Assembly: GCF_900107795.1 (NCBI RefSeq)
Contig: NZ_FNRL01000019.1
Span: 59,401 to 123,400, forward strand
Direction of reading: 5' to 3'
Length of the DNA stretch: 64,000 nucleotides
Origin: Chitinophaga terrae (ex Kim and Jung 2007)
Lineage (GTDB): Bacteria > Bacteroidota > Bacteroidia > Chitinophagales > Chitinophagaceae
The stretch's first letter is position 1. Each line of letters begins with the position of its first letter. The notes beneath the pieces are model-generated. The model searched no databases, was not told the origin of the DNA, and saw nothing but the letters and a program-made list of their open reading frames with translations. Below are positions 16,081 through 24,956 of this stretch, one piece after another. The translations under genes and the position numbers were made by a program.

Positions 16081-18915
16081 CTAACTATTGCTCGCCAGGT
16101 CCATGATCGCTTCCGAATAGAACACGGGCGGCACATTCTTCAACGGCAGCAGGCAATCCAGCGCTTCTTTGTCCACGTTATTGAACCAGCGCAGCGAGGT
16201 TTTGGTTTTATCAACAAAGTACATAGATCCCAGCCTGTAGTGAAAACTATCGTCCTGGTATATGCTGCTCATTTCAATTATTGCTTCCAGCTGCTGTTCT
16301 TCATTCGTCTTATACCAGGAGTAAAGATATTCGCCTTCCATTCCTTCACTGAGCTTCCAGCCTTTTTGCTCCATATGACGGGCGAAAGATTCTGTCTGCA
16401 TCACCAGGTCTTCAAAATCCAGTACCAGCGTATTGAGTGCCGCTTCCGGCACCAAAGCGGCTACCGGTCTTTCCAATTGAGGAAAGACCGGGGTAATGTT
16501 TTCTGCAATAAATTTTTGCTTCCAGCATTGAAGCACACCGCTTTCAAGATAAACCGGGTGAGCGATGCTTATTTTGGCGTTGGCCGGTAAAAATACCGGT
16601 GCATCGGCGATATCCGTCATACTGCCATCTTCTTTATAAGAAAAACAGTTGATCAATTGGCCGTTTTCATCAAATACCGCCCAAAGTATCTTCGTTGCCA
16701 GGAGATGAAGGATAACAGACTGTTGAACCATCTGTTTCCATTGATTCACTTTCCATTTTCGCTGCATCACGAGGAACTGCTCGAAACGTTCGGCCTGGAT
16801 CTTCACTACCTCTGCTATCGCTTTGGCCAGCGATTTAAACGACTCTTTGGTTGCCGGCGCCACTGCTGCCGGCAAAGATTTAAGCAGTTTGTATTTTTTA
16901 TTGAAGAAGATAGGTTTGAAGTTTTGATCCAGCGAGGCATAATACACTTCGTCTTTGATCATAAACGTTTTGTACCTGTTCTCAAAATCAAAGGTTGGAA
17001 CAATGTTGTCGCACAACTCATGAACGTTTACGCCCTGTTCTTCTGCGGCTGCCTGTAATGCGGCCATAGCAGCCAGTCCTACGTTGGCCTTTTTGGTCCT
17101 GTAGCGGCGGGTGAAAAATTCTACCGCTCTCAGGGCGGCATGGCTGCCATGCATGGCCAGTGCGCCAACGCCTATTTCCATCAACTTGAACTTCTTGGTA
17201 TCGATCCAATGTTGAACAGTTGTCTGCAATGGCACTACCAGGCTGTCGTCCGATGTGGCGGCTGCGATCATCAGCAGGTATTTGAGCTTGGTATCGGAAC
17301 CGCTATCCAGGAACAGTTGGAAGAGGTACTGGCCGAAAGTGCTGCTCCTGGCCCTGTCTACCTGTTGTAAAAGCTGTTTGGCTTCCAGGTCTGGTTTAAT
17401 GCCCTGGGCCCGCGACATGCGGTAAAGGAGGAAGCGTACGGTATCCGCGGATGCAACTGTCCCATCCAGGAGGTAAAGAGGAGGGAAGAAGGTTTCATCT
17501 ATGGATCTGTCCAGTGGTTTTGAAAGTTTATTTCGTTTTCTGGCTGCCGCTACCAGTTCTTCTACGGAACCGGATTGACCGGCGCCCAGTGTTTCTATCA
17601 TCAGGTCCCTTGCATCGTCGTTCACTTCTTTATGCAGGGTTGCCTGCAGGATCTGGTGAGCTTCCGGCGTGTTGATCCGGCAGAGGATCTGAACGGCGGT
17701 GAGCCGTTGATCTGCTTTTTTATGCTGCAGCAATTCGCCTGCTTTTTCCAGGGCTTGCGGATGCGTGGCAAGTACCGGCGCAACCAGCGACCTGACAGAT
17801 TTCAGGCTGTGCAGCGTAAATGGCCAGAGCTCATCCACGTAGAGCTTAGGATCCAACTGTACCAATACCGGCAACACAGTGCGGGCATCGTAGTCATTTT
17901 GCAATGCCTGCAGCAGCAAGGGGACGGCCTCGTTTTGCAGGGCGTCTGCAATTGCCTGGAAAGCTCCGCTATGCAGGGAGCGTTTGCCGGCAACATGTTG
18001 TTGCAGGTAAGGAACAACGTTTTGCAGGTCGTGTTTCAGCAGTTCTTTTACGGCCAGTTCATTCTCTTTATTATCTGCATCGTTAGCGTCGCTGTCGAGG
18101 AACGAATAAGCGGCGGCTATCATTTTTTGCAGGTATTTTTCCGGGAGATGACCTGCCAGCAGGTAGTAACCCGATAACGCATTGTTAAATGCGGCGGCGG
18201 ACGACCATTGCGCTACTGCATTTTCGATCAGCGGCTCGAACCTGGTAAAGTTCTGTTGCAACATAACCTTCATTAAAGGTGCGGCATGGGCTGTTGACCG
18301 GAAGATGCTATCCAGATATTCAGCTTCCTTGTCGGGGTGCCCCTTGGCCAGGAGGCGGTAGAACAGGGAGTTCCAGCCCTTTGCTTTCCATCTTTGAAGA
18401 TAGGCGGAAACGGTCTGGTGATCTGCGCTTTTAATAAGGTCCTGCAGGAATTTGCGGAGCGGGGAGAATTTCAGCGGCGACAGGTCGTAGTTATTCCCGT
18501 GCCCTGAGTGATCGATCATAGCCGATCCTATTTCTTCCGGCGTGCATCCTTGTTGCTGGAGGAAGTTGGTGAAATTACTGAATCGTTGCACAATGGAGCT
18601 GGAGGTACCAGGAAGGTCCAATGTGGGGATCAGCGTTTTGAGGAAAGCGTCTTTGCAGGCTTCCCATGTAACGGGTGATGAAATAAGCTGAAGTACTAAT
18701 CGGTCGTTTTCATTCCATAGGTCAGGCGCCTGAAGTAAAGCTGTGAACCGGCCCAGGGGCTGTGCAGCAGCAACTTCAGTAAAAATAGGAATTTCAAAGG
18801 ATTGCCCTGTAAGGAAATCTACCCCGGCTTGTATAGTTGCAGCGATGTTTTCATAGTTGTTCCGTTGTTTCAGTTCTTCAACTAGAGGTAGTAAAGTTTC
18901 CTTTGTATACGGCAT
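16081..18915 (-). CDS. DUF4132 domain protein with HEAT-like repeats (YehI/MolR-like)
   Basis: A 944-residue cytosolic protein, last in the six-gene minus-strand cluster. The first ~600 residues are helical and repeat-like (for example VLVQLDPKLYVDELWPF and QRLTAVQILCRINTPEAHQI), typical of HEAT/armadillo scaffolds. The C-terminal part (KVNQWKQMVQQSVILHLLAT, ILWAVFDENGQ, ISIAHPVYLES) matches the DUF4132 pattern. E. coli YehI, also DUF4132, is encoded next to yehL-yehM-yehP-yehQ, so the same protein set recurs in a distant phylum. Its role may be that of a scaffold or substrate-recognition subunit for the MoxR/VWA pair; that is inference. The gap to the VWA gene is 24 bases. Confidence 0.75.
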   Translation of the reverse strand: MPYTKETLLPLVEELKQRNNYENIAATIQAGVDFLTGQSFEIPIFTEVAAAQPLGRFTALLQAPDLWNENDRLVLQLISSPVTWEACKDAFLKTLIPTLDLPGTSSSIVQRFSNFTNFLQQQGCTPEEIGSAMIDHSGHGNNYDLSPLKFSPLRKFLQDLIKSADHQTVSAYLQRWKAKGWNSLFYRLLAKGHPDKEAEYLDSIFRSTAHAAPLMKVMLQQNFTRFEPLIENAVAQWSSAAAFNNALSGYYLLAGHLPEKYLQKMIAAAYSFLDSDANDADNKENELAVKELLKHDLQNVVPYLQQHVAGKRSLHSGAFQAIADALQNEAVPLLLQALQNDYDARTVLPVLVQLDPKLYVDELWPFTLHSLKSVRSLVAPVLATHPQALEKAGELLQHKKADQRLTAVQILCRINTPEAHQILQATLHKEVNDDARDLMIETLGAGQSGSVEELVAAARKRNKLSKPLDRSIDETFFPPLYLLDGTVASADTVRFLLYRMSRAQGIKPDLEAKQLLQQVDRARSSTFGQYLFQLFLDSGSDTKLKYLLMIAAATSDDSLVVPLQTTVQHWIDTKKFKLMEIGVGALAMHGSHAALRAVEFFTRRYRTKKANVGLAAMAALQAAAEEQGVNVHELCDNIVPTFDFENRYKTFMIKDEVYYASLDQNFKPIFFNKKYKLLKSLPAAVAPATKESFKSLAKAIAEVVKIQAERFEQFLVMQRKWKVNQWKQMVQQSVILHLLATKILWAVFDENGQLINCFSYKEDGSMTDIADAPVFLPANAKISIAHPVYLESGVLQCWKQKFIAENITPVFPQLERPVAALVPEAALNTLVLDFEDLVMQTESFARHMEQKGWKLSEGMEGEYLYSWYKTNEEQQLEAIIEMSSIYQDDSFHYRLGSMYFVDKTKTSLRWFNNVDKEALDCLLPLKNVPPVFYSEAIMDLASNS

Positions 18916-18939
18916 AAGGTAATAAATGGATTCTGTTTT

Positions 18940-20079
18940 TTATTTTTTCAGCATTATTTCTTCTTTGGCGGCCCATTGGGCAGTATCCTGTTTGCTCAGG
19001 GCCATAGCCATCATATCAGGGAATTTATCAGGAGTGCAGGCAAAGACAGGAATACCCAGGTTGGCCAGGAACTGGGCATTCTCATGGTCGTATGACGGCG
19101 CTCCATCGTTATTTAATGCAAGTAACACAATTACTTGTATACCTGCTGCACTTAATTGTACAAAACGTTTACGCATTTCGTTCTCATTCCCTCCTTCATA
19201 CAGGTCTGTGATCAGTACCAGCACGGTGTCTGAAGGCCGGGTGATAATTTGTTCGCAATATTGCAAAGCTGCGTTAATATCGGTACCTCCTCCCAGCTGA
19301 ACGCCAAACAGCAGTTCTACCGGGTCTTGCAGCTCTTCTGTCAGATCTGCCACTGCTGTATCAAAAACCACCATCTGGGTTTTCAGGGCCGGGATAGATG
19401 CCATTACAGCCCCAAATATACCAGAATAAACAACAGATGTACCCATTGACCCGCTTTGATCCAGGCAAAGTACAACTTCTTTTAGTGCTGAACGCTTCCT
19501 TCCGTACCCGATAAGCGTTTCAGGAATAATTGTTTTATACTCTTCCTGGTAGTGTTTCAGGTTCTGTTGTATGGTCTGTTTCCAGTCAATTTCGTTCTTG
19601 CGCGGGCGCCGGTTCCTTGCACTCCTGTTCAGGCTCCCGGTGATGGCCTGCTGGGTAGGCTGCGCCAGTTTCCTCATCAATTCATCTACCACTGTTCTAA
19701 CAACCTGCCTGGCTGTATCCTTGGTTTTTTCAGGGATCACCTGGCTCAGTGTCATTAAAGTAGCTACCAGGTGTACATCCGGCGCTACATTCTGCAACAT
19801 CTCCTTTTCCAGCAACATCTGGGTTAAATTAAGCCTTTTTAAGGCATCTTTCTGCATTACCTGCACCACAGATGATGGAAAATAAGTCCTTATATCGCCC
19901 AGCCAGCGGCTTACATTAGGAGAGCTGGCTCCTAAACCGCCTTTCCGGTTGCTGTCGTATAGCGCTTCCAATGTTTTATCGATCTGCAGATCAGTTTTAT
20001 CCAGCGAACAGGAGGTTCCGTCGTTCTGGTCTCCTCCCAGTATCAGCCGCCATCTGCGTAGTTGTTCTTCATTCCCCAT
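18940..20079 (-). CDS. VWA-domain protein (YehP-like)
   Basis: A 379-residue cytosolic protein, close to the length of E. coli YehP. The N-terminal ~195 residues are helical, and the C-terminal von Willebrand A domain carries an intact MIDAS: D207-x-S209-x-S211 in LCLDQSGSMG, Thr266 in GGGTDIN and Asp292 in LITDLYEGG. VWA proteins paired with MoxR ATPases usually bind the ATPase and present a metal-dependent ligand site for substrate remodelling. It begins one base after the DUF5682 stop, so expression is tightly coupled. No signal peptide or membrane segment is present. Confidence 0.88.
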   Translation of the reverse strand: MGNEEQLRRWRLILGGDQNDGTSCSLDKTDLQIDKTLEALYDSNRKGGLGASSPNVSRWLGDIRTYFPSSVVQVMQKDALKRLNLTQMLLEKEMLQNVAPDVHLVATLMTLSQVIPEKTKDTARQVVRTVVDELMRKLAQPTQQAITGSLNRSARNRRPRKNEIDWKQTIQQNLKHYQEEYKTIIPETLIGYGRKRSALKEVVLCLDQSGSMGTSVVYSGIFGAVMASIPALKTQMVVFDTAVADLTEELQDPVELLFGVQLGGGTDINAALQYCEQIITRPSDTVLVLITDLYEGGNENEMRKRFVQLSAAGIQVIVLLALNNDGAPSYDHENAQFLANLGIPVFACTPDKFPDMMAMALSKQDTAQWAAKEEIMLKK

Positions 20080-20080
20080 C

Positions 20081-22381
20081 TCAAACTAATTTAGGGTCTG
20101 TAAATCCCAGTATCTGCATGATAACCGGTATTCCTCTGGCTGCCCTGTCGGTGTTGATCGTTCCGGGAACCGCCTGGTTATGAACGGACCCTACCTGCCC
20201 GGTCCTTACTTTCTCACCCAGTTTCCTTCTTTCCGGGGAGGTAAAGTTAGAAAAGGTACGGCGTAATAACGGCAATACCTGTGTGAAAATATCATTTTCC
20301 AGGTGTTCTATCCACTGGTAGATCATTCCCCACAGCGTGTCGTCCAGCAATAATAATGTACCGCTGCCTTTCAGGAATCCTTCCAGCCAGGAGGCCGAAA
20401 CCGCCGCCGGCTGGGCCAGCGACATAGATACGCTGAAAAGCTTGCCCAGCGTTTCCTCGTCCAGTTGTTTGGCGTCGAACAGCAGCCGGGTAGCATAGCC
20501 GCCGATCACCGGGGCTGTAGCCTGGTTGCCTGAAATACTCCTGAGCGTTTGCTGCCACGAGGCCGATAATGCTTCCTGTTGCAACAGGCCTACTGCGTCG
20601 TTCATGGAGTAAAAAAGGTCGAGCAGCGACTGTGCCGCATCTTCTGCAACCGATGTGCAGGCAGCGGGCAAACTTACACAGATGCGGTCTACCATACTAT
20701 AGGTGATACCGTCGACCAACGCTGCATCCGTTTTTCTTACGTTGCCGTATCGGCTGATCCTTACCAGCGAAGGGATCACTTCCATCAGTTGCAATACGTC
20801 TCCCGAGGCGGCAGCCAGGTTATTGATGGCGTGGATGATCATATCTATCACCGCCGGCAGCTCAGCAGGGATGGCCGCTTCCAGCAGGCGGCAAACTTCA
20901 TTGAGCGAGGCGGCCTGTCTGGTTTTATCCGTAACATAGTTGGCTGTCGCTTCTTCCACTGTATTTCCCCAGTTGCCTTTTTCGATGATATCTATTGACA
21001 GTTCCGGGCTCCATTGCAAACGCCATTGCTCTTTAAAAGTGCCTTTACCACCTGTTTCGTAGGTAGTTCCCCAGTTGATGCCCAGCAACAATAACCGGTG
21101 CAGGAAAATACTTCTTTCCAGGTCTGTTTCTTTCCTCAGGTCTAACGAATAATCCTTGAAATCGGCTGTTGCCGGCAGGCGGAGTTTCTTCTGCAACCGC
21201 AGGATATCTGCGTGCAGGGGAGGCGCGGGGATTTCTGTTGGTACAGCGCCTATACGGTTCCTGACGATCAGTTCATCGCGGATCAGTTGCATGCCTATAG
21301 GTTCGCCATTGCAAAGAACGCTGAGGGTAGCCTCATTCAGTTCTTCCAGCCCAGGTCTTGAATATTGCCTGAGCGATGCCAGCGCATTGGCCAGCCGTAC
21401 GGCCTCCATTACATGAGCAACGGAAGTATCATGTTGCCGTTCGCGGAATAGTTTGGCCACAAGCGCCATCCAGCGGGTGCCGTCATCTTTGGGATATTCC
21501 CAGATATGCTCATACCAGCCGGGCGAAGGTATACCGGCGCCATACCCGCTCTCATAACTGAGGCGGCTATACGTCCATGGTATCCATGTACAGGCTACTT
21601 TCGCTTTAGGTAAGCCTTTCAGCAGATCGTTGTCGTTCTTCTGTGAAGGCATTTCCCGCAGGGCAGGGGCATGCCATGCGCCGCAGATCACTGCTATCTT
21701 CTGGAACATTTCACGTTCTGCCTGGCGGATACATTTACGCATGTAAGCCTCTCTCAGCTTTTCCATGCGGTCGTTGGCCCGGGGCAGTTCCTGTCTTAAA
21801 GCCGCCATTGCATCATGGATCGCTTCAAAAACTTCCGATTGGTCCTGGCGGTATTCAAACATATGTTCCCACCACTTTTCTCCGTCATCATGCCCGGCAG
21901 CTTCCGCCAGCATGCTGATAGGATCTCTTCTCTGTTCCGGTATGAGGTCTGCTGTTACTTCTTCTTCCGTAACAACAGCATCAGTATTGTTATTCAGGCT
22001 GTCGGGCTGCGTTGCTTCCTCTTGTTCCAGCTCCTGTTCCGCTTTTTCCTTTGCCTCATTTTCCAAACCAAAAACATGGGCCAGCGGCAGGTCCATGAAT
22101 CGCACATGGATGTTCTTTTGTTTGGCGTATAACATCGCCTGCCACTCGGGCGAAAAAGTGGCAAACGGGTAAAAACAGGCGCGTTGCGGCTGGTCCGGCT
22201 GGTAAGCCAATATGGCCACCGGCGGCTGCAATTGTTCATGCGCTACCCATTCCAGCAGGCTGTCAGCTTCCGGGGGGCCTTCTATGAGCACAATATCCGG
22301 TTCCAGTTCTTCCAGGAATGCTTTCACATTCCTGGCGGAGCCCGGACCATGGTGCCGGATGCCTAATAGATGTACAGACAT
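20081..22381 (-). CDS. DUF5682 family protein (YehM-like)
   Basis: A 766-residue cytosolic protein, near the length of E. coli YehM. The N terminus has LLGIRHHGPGSARNV, VLIEGPPEAD and, later, VICGAWHAPAL. These resemble the His/Glu motifs of the EreA/TraB/TIKI-like fold, so an enzymatic, perhaps metal-dependent hydrolytic, activity is conceivable; that is inference. An acidic low-complexity insert sits at about 115-150 (KEKAEQELEQEEA). The rest is helical. Neighbours on both sides are the MoxR ATPase (21 bases upstream) and the VWA protein (one base downstream). Confidence 0.78.
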   Translation of the reverse strand: MSVHLLGIRHHGPGSARNVKAFLEELEPDIVLIEGPPEADSLLEWVAHEQLQPPVAILAYQPDQPQRACFYPFATFSPEWQAMLYAKQKNIHVRFMDLPLAHVFGLENEAKEKAEQELEQEEATQPDSLNNNTDAVVTEEEVTADLIPEQRRDPISMLAEAAGHDDGEKWWEHMFEYRQDQSEVFEAIHDAMAALRQELPRANDRMEKLREAYMRKCIRQAEREMFQKIAVICGAWHAPALREMPSQKNDNDLLKGLPKAKVACTWIPWTYSRLSYESGYGAGIPSPGWYEHIWEYPKDDGTRWMALVAKLFRERQHDTSVAHVMEAVRLANALASLRQYSRPGLEELNEATLSVLCNGEPIGMQLIRDELIVRNRIGAVPTEIPAPPLHADILRLQKKLRLPATADFKDYSLDLRKETDLERSIFLHRLLLLGINWGTTYETGGKGTFKEQWRLQWSPELSIDIIEKGNWGNTVEEATANYVTDKTRQAASLNEVCRLLEAAIPAELPAVIDMIIHAINNLAAASGDVLQLMEVIPSLVRISRYGNVRKTDAALVDGITYSMVDRICVSLPAACTSVAEDAAQSLLDLFYSMNDAVGLLQQEALSASWQQTLRSISGNQATAPVIGGYATRLLFDAKQLDEETLGKLFSVSMSLAQPAAVSASWLEGFLKGSGTLLLLDDTLWGMIYQWIEHLENDIFTQVLPLLRRTFSNFTSPERRKLGEKVRTGQVGSVHNQAVPGTINTDRAARGIPVIMQILGFTDPKLV

Positions 22382-22402
22382 GTTTTCAGATTAAGGTTAA
22401 CA

Positions 22403-23482
22403 TTAGGCCAGGTCCCTGCAGGCACGGTAAACATCTTTCCAGTCGTCCCTGGTCTTTACCACTGTTTCCAGGTATTCCTGCCATACCAGTTTATCCTGTA
22501 CCGGGTCTTTTACTACGGCGCCGATAATACCGGCGGCCAGGTCGGCGGCTTTCAACTGGCCGTCGCCGAAGTAAGCAGCCAGCGTCAGGCCGTTGTTCAC
22601 TACAGAAATAGCTTCTGCAGTACTTAAGGTACCGCCGGGCGATTTGATCTTCGTTTTCCCGTCGAGGGTCACGCCATTCCTCAGTTCCCTGAAAATGGTC
22701 ACGATCCGGCGTATCTCTTCCAGTGCCGGTTTCTCTGCCGGCAGTTCCATCACTTTCTCAAATCCTTCCACTCTTCTTCTTACGATATCAATTTCTTCTT
22801 CCATGGATTCCGGGACAGGCAGTATAACGGTATTGAACCTACGTTTCAGGGCGCTGGATAGTTCGTTCACTCCTTTATCCCGGTTATTGGCGGTAGCGAT
22901 TACGTTAAACCCTTTGCTGGCCTGAACTTCTGTGTTCAGTTCAGGGATGGGCATTGTTTTTTCGGAAAGGATGGTGATGAGGGTATCCTGAACGTCGGCG
23001 CCTATGCGGGTCAGTTCTTCTATCCTTGCAATTTTTCCGTCTTTCATCGCCCGCATCACAGGCGTTTCAACCAGTGCATTCGGGCTTGGGCCTTCGGCCA
23101 GCAAACGGGCATAGTTCCAGCCATAACGGATGCTTTCTTCACTGGTGCCGGCAGTACCCTGGATGATCAGGGTAGAATCGCCGCTGATGGCAGCCGCCAG
23201 GTGTTCGCTCACCCAGCTTTTTGCTGTACCCGGAAGCCCGTACAGGAGCAGCGCCCTGTCGGTAGCCAGGGTAGCTACTGCAATTTCCATAAGCCTGCGG
23301 CTTCCTATATATTTAGCGCTTACTTCAAAACCGTTCTTCAATGTTCCGCCAACCAGGTAGGTAACCACCGACTGCGGCGAAAGCAGCCAGTTATGCGGCT
23401 TTTTCCCTGTGTCCTGTTTCCTGAGCTCTTCTAATTCTTCCGCGAAAAGTTGTTCGGCGTGGTAACGTAAGATTTCTGACAT
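22403..23482 (-). CDS. MoxR-type AAA+ ATPase (YehL-like)
   Basis: A 359-residue AAA+ protein. Walker A is GLPGTAKS (82-89). The Walker B position reads IARIEELTR (151-159), with Glu where most MoxR proteins have Asp. Sensor 1 is IATANNRDKG (about 195-204), with the arginine-finger region ALKRRFN (211-217). A C-terminal helical lid completes the fold. The segment VQDTLITILSEKTMPIPEL is typical of MoxR proteins. MoxR ATPases work with VWA proteins as chaperone-like remodellers, as in methanol dehydrogenase or CbbX-type systems. The YehL subfamily has no established substrate. The DUF5691 gene lies 16 bases upstream and the DUF5682 gene 21 bases downstream. Confidence 0.9.
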   Translation of the reverse strand: MSEILRYHAEQLFAEELEELRKQDTGKKPHNWLLSPQSVVTYLVGGTLKNGFEVSAKYIGSRRLMEIAVATLATDRALLLYGLPGTAKSWVSEHLAAAISGDSTLIIQGTAGTSEESIRYGWNYARLLAEGPSPNALVETPVMRAMKDGKIARIEELTRIGADVQDTLITILSEKTMPIPELNTEVQASKGFNVIATANNRDKGVNELSSALKRRFNTVILPVPESMEEEIDIVRRRVEGFEKVMELPAEKPALEEIRRIVTIFRELRNGVTLDGKTKIKSPGGTLSTAEAISVVNNGLTLAAYFGDGQLKAADLAAGIIGAVVKDPVQDKLVWQEYLETVVKTRDDWKDVYRACRDLA

Positions 23483-23498
23483 AATTGAAATAGATTAA

Positions 23499-24956
23499 TC
23501 AAATTGATGAAAGTGATTCTACCTGTTTTTTTACTTGCAGCAGTTTACGCAGGTGAGTTTTAATATTGCTCCAGTAGCCGGTTTGCCAGTTATCGGGAGC
23601 TTGTATGTCGTCCAGCGTGTCGGCGATCTTCACCGGTATAAGATGGATGACATTATTCATGTAAGTTTGGTTGTATACATAAGGTTGGGTAGCGGCAAAG
23701 CTGAGTATCTGCTTCGCCAGTGTAAAACTCCACTGAGTAGTGAAATCGCCGGCGCACCGGGTGATCGCCTCCTGCTGCTGATCAAAGAACTGCTCGCATA
23801 CCGCCTGTTGTTGTGCTGCCGGCAACAGCGGCAGTATCTCGATATGACATACTTCACTGTTCTGCATGAGCGCCTGTGCCCATGGCTGGTATTTAAACCA
23901 GGCGGTAGCCTGTATCAGGGCCGGAATAAAAGCCTGTAAGGCCGGGTGTTCGCTGAAAAAGCTGATCGCTTCCGCAGCTGTTCTGTCCAGGAATTTTTCC
24001 CAATAAGAGGGGTGTATCAACTCTATCAGCTGGTACAGGATATACGTTTCGTCGCTTATTTTCCTGTCGTTGCTGAGCTTATCTATCCCGCTTTGGAAAA
24101 TGCTGTCGTCGATAGGCGGCAATGAAATGGTTACGTTATTTCCATCTACCCGGATGGCAGTTGAAACAATATCCCAATACTTCGCATGCCAGGAAGAGGA
24201 AGGGAGCTTTTTCAACAGTTTAAGCGCCTGGTCTTTTACCTGTTTGCTTCTTTCGTTCACCAACGTTTCCAGCCAGTCTGTATCTGTTTCCCGGATGGTT
24301 GGTTCAATAGCGTTCAGGAATTCTGTTTTAACACCGGCGCTTTCTTTCGACCAGGTTTCCTGCAACCAGCTAAGGGCGGTAACGGGATCGGTTAAACGCA
24401 TTTCTTTTAATACTTCCACCCGTTGAGCGGTTGCGCCGTTCTCCCATTTGTCCTGCGGTGTTTCCACTACCCTGGAGAAGTTCCAGTCGTTGTTCAGCTG
24501 CCCTAACCATTCGGCCCGGTGTCCGCCTGCTGCGGCTACCAGGGTGCGGAGCGATTTATATTTCCATGCTTTATCCAGCAACGTTGGCAAGATGGCGGGA
24601 GGAATAAGCACCTGTTGTGCAACGCAGTATTCCAGCCATTTTTGCAATAAAGGAATGCTTTCTATGTCCATTACCTGTTTCAACGCGGCAATAGCGGCAG
24701 GGGAGCAGTATGGTTTCACTTCCGGTTTGCACGCGGGCAAGGGCGTAACGGCAGCTTTTACCGCCTGCATGCCGCTTTGCCGGTAACCAAAGCTAAGGGC
24801 GGCCAGTTGAAGGAATTGTTCTTCCCTGTCGGTTCCCGCGTTATCCAGGATCTGTTGGGCAGGCGCCTGCAGCGGCTCCTGGAAGTCCTGCGGGGCGGGC
24901 GTTTTCCGCCCGGTGCCCAGCAATCCTATATTCACTATATTATTCCACTGGTCCAT
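23499..24956 (-). CDS. DUF5691 family protein
   Basis: A 485-residue cytosolic protein, largely helical, with an N terminus MDQWNNIVNIGLLGTGRK. It fits DUF5691, a family found mostly beside MoxR/VWA/SWIM genes. Repeated helical pairs (for example KDQALKLLKKLPSSSWHAK and VTALSWLQETWSKES) suggest a HEAT-like scaffold; no catalytic motif is visible. Its ATG overlaps the TAA of the SWIM gene by one base (TAATG), showing tight coupling. E. coli's yeh cluster has no obvious counterpart that I recall, so this gene may be a variable part of the system. Confidence 0.72.
   Translation of the reverse strand: MDQWNNIVNIGLLGTGRKTPAPQDFQEPLQAPAQQILDNAGTDREEQFLQLAALSFGYRQSGMQAVKAAVTPLPACKPEVKPYCSPAAIAALKQVMDIESIPLLQKWLEYCVAQQVLIPPAILPTLLDKAWKYKSLRTLVAAAGGHRAEWLGQLNNDWNFSRVVETPQDKWENGATAQRVEVLKEMRLTDPVTALSWLQETWSKESAGVKTEFLNAIEPTIRETDTDWLETLVNERSKQVKDQALKLLKKLPSSSWHAKYWDIVSTAIRVDGNNVTISLPPIDDSIFQSGIDKLSNDRKISDETYILYQLIELIHPSYWEKFLDRTAAEAISFFSEHPALQAFIPALIQATAWFKYQPWAQALMQNSEVCHIEILPLLPAAQQQAVCEQFFDQQQEAITRCAGDFTTQWSFTLAKQILSFAATQPYVYNQTYMNNVIHLIPVKIADTLDDIQAPDNWQTGYWSNIKTHLRKLLQVKKQVESLSSI

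Noticed and set aside
17575..18177. 200-codon frame opposite the DUF4132 gene
   Set aside because: Antisense shadow with biased composition and no family match.
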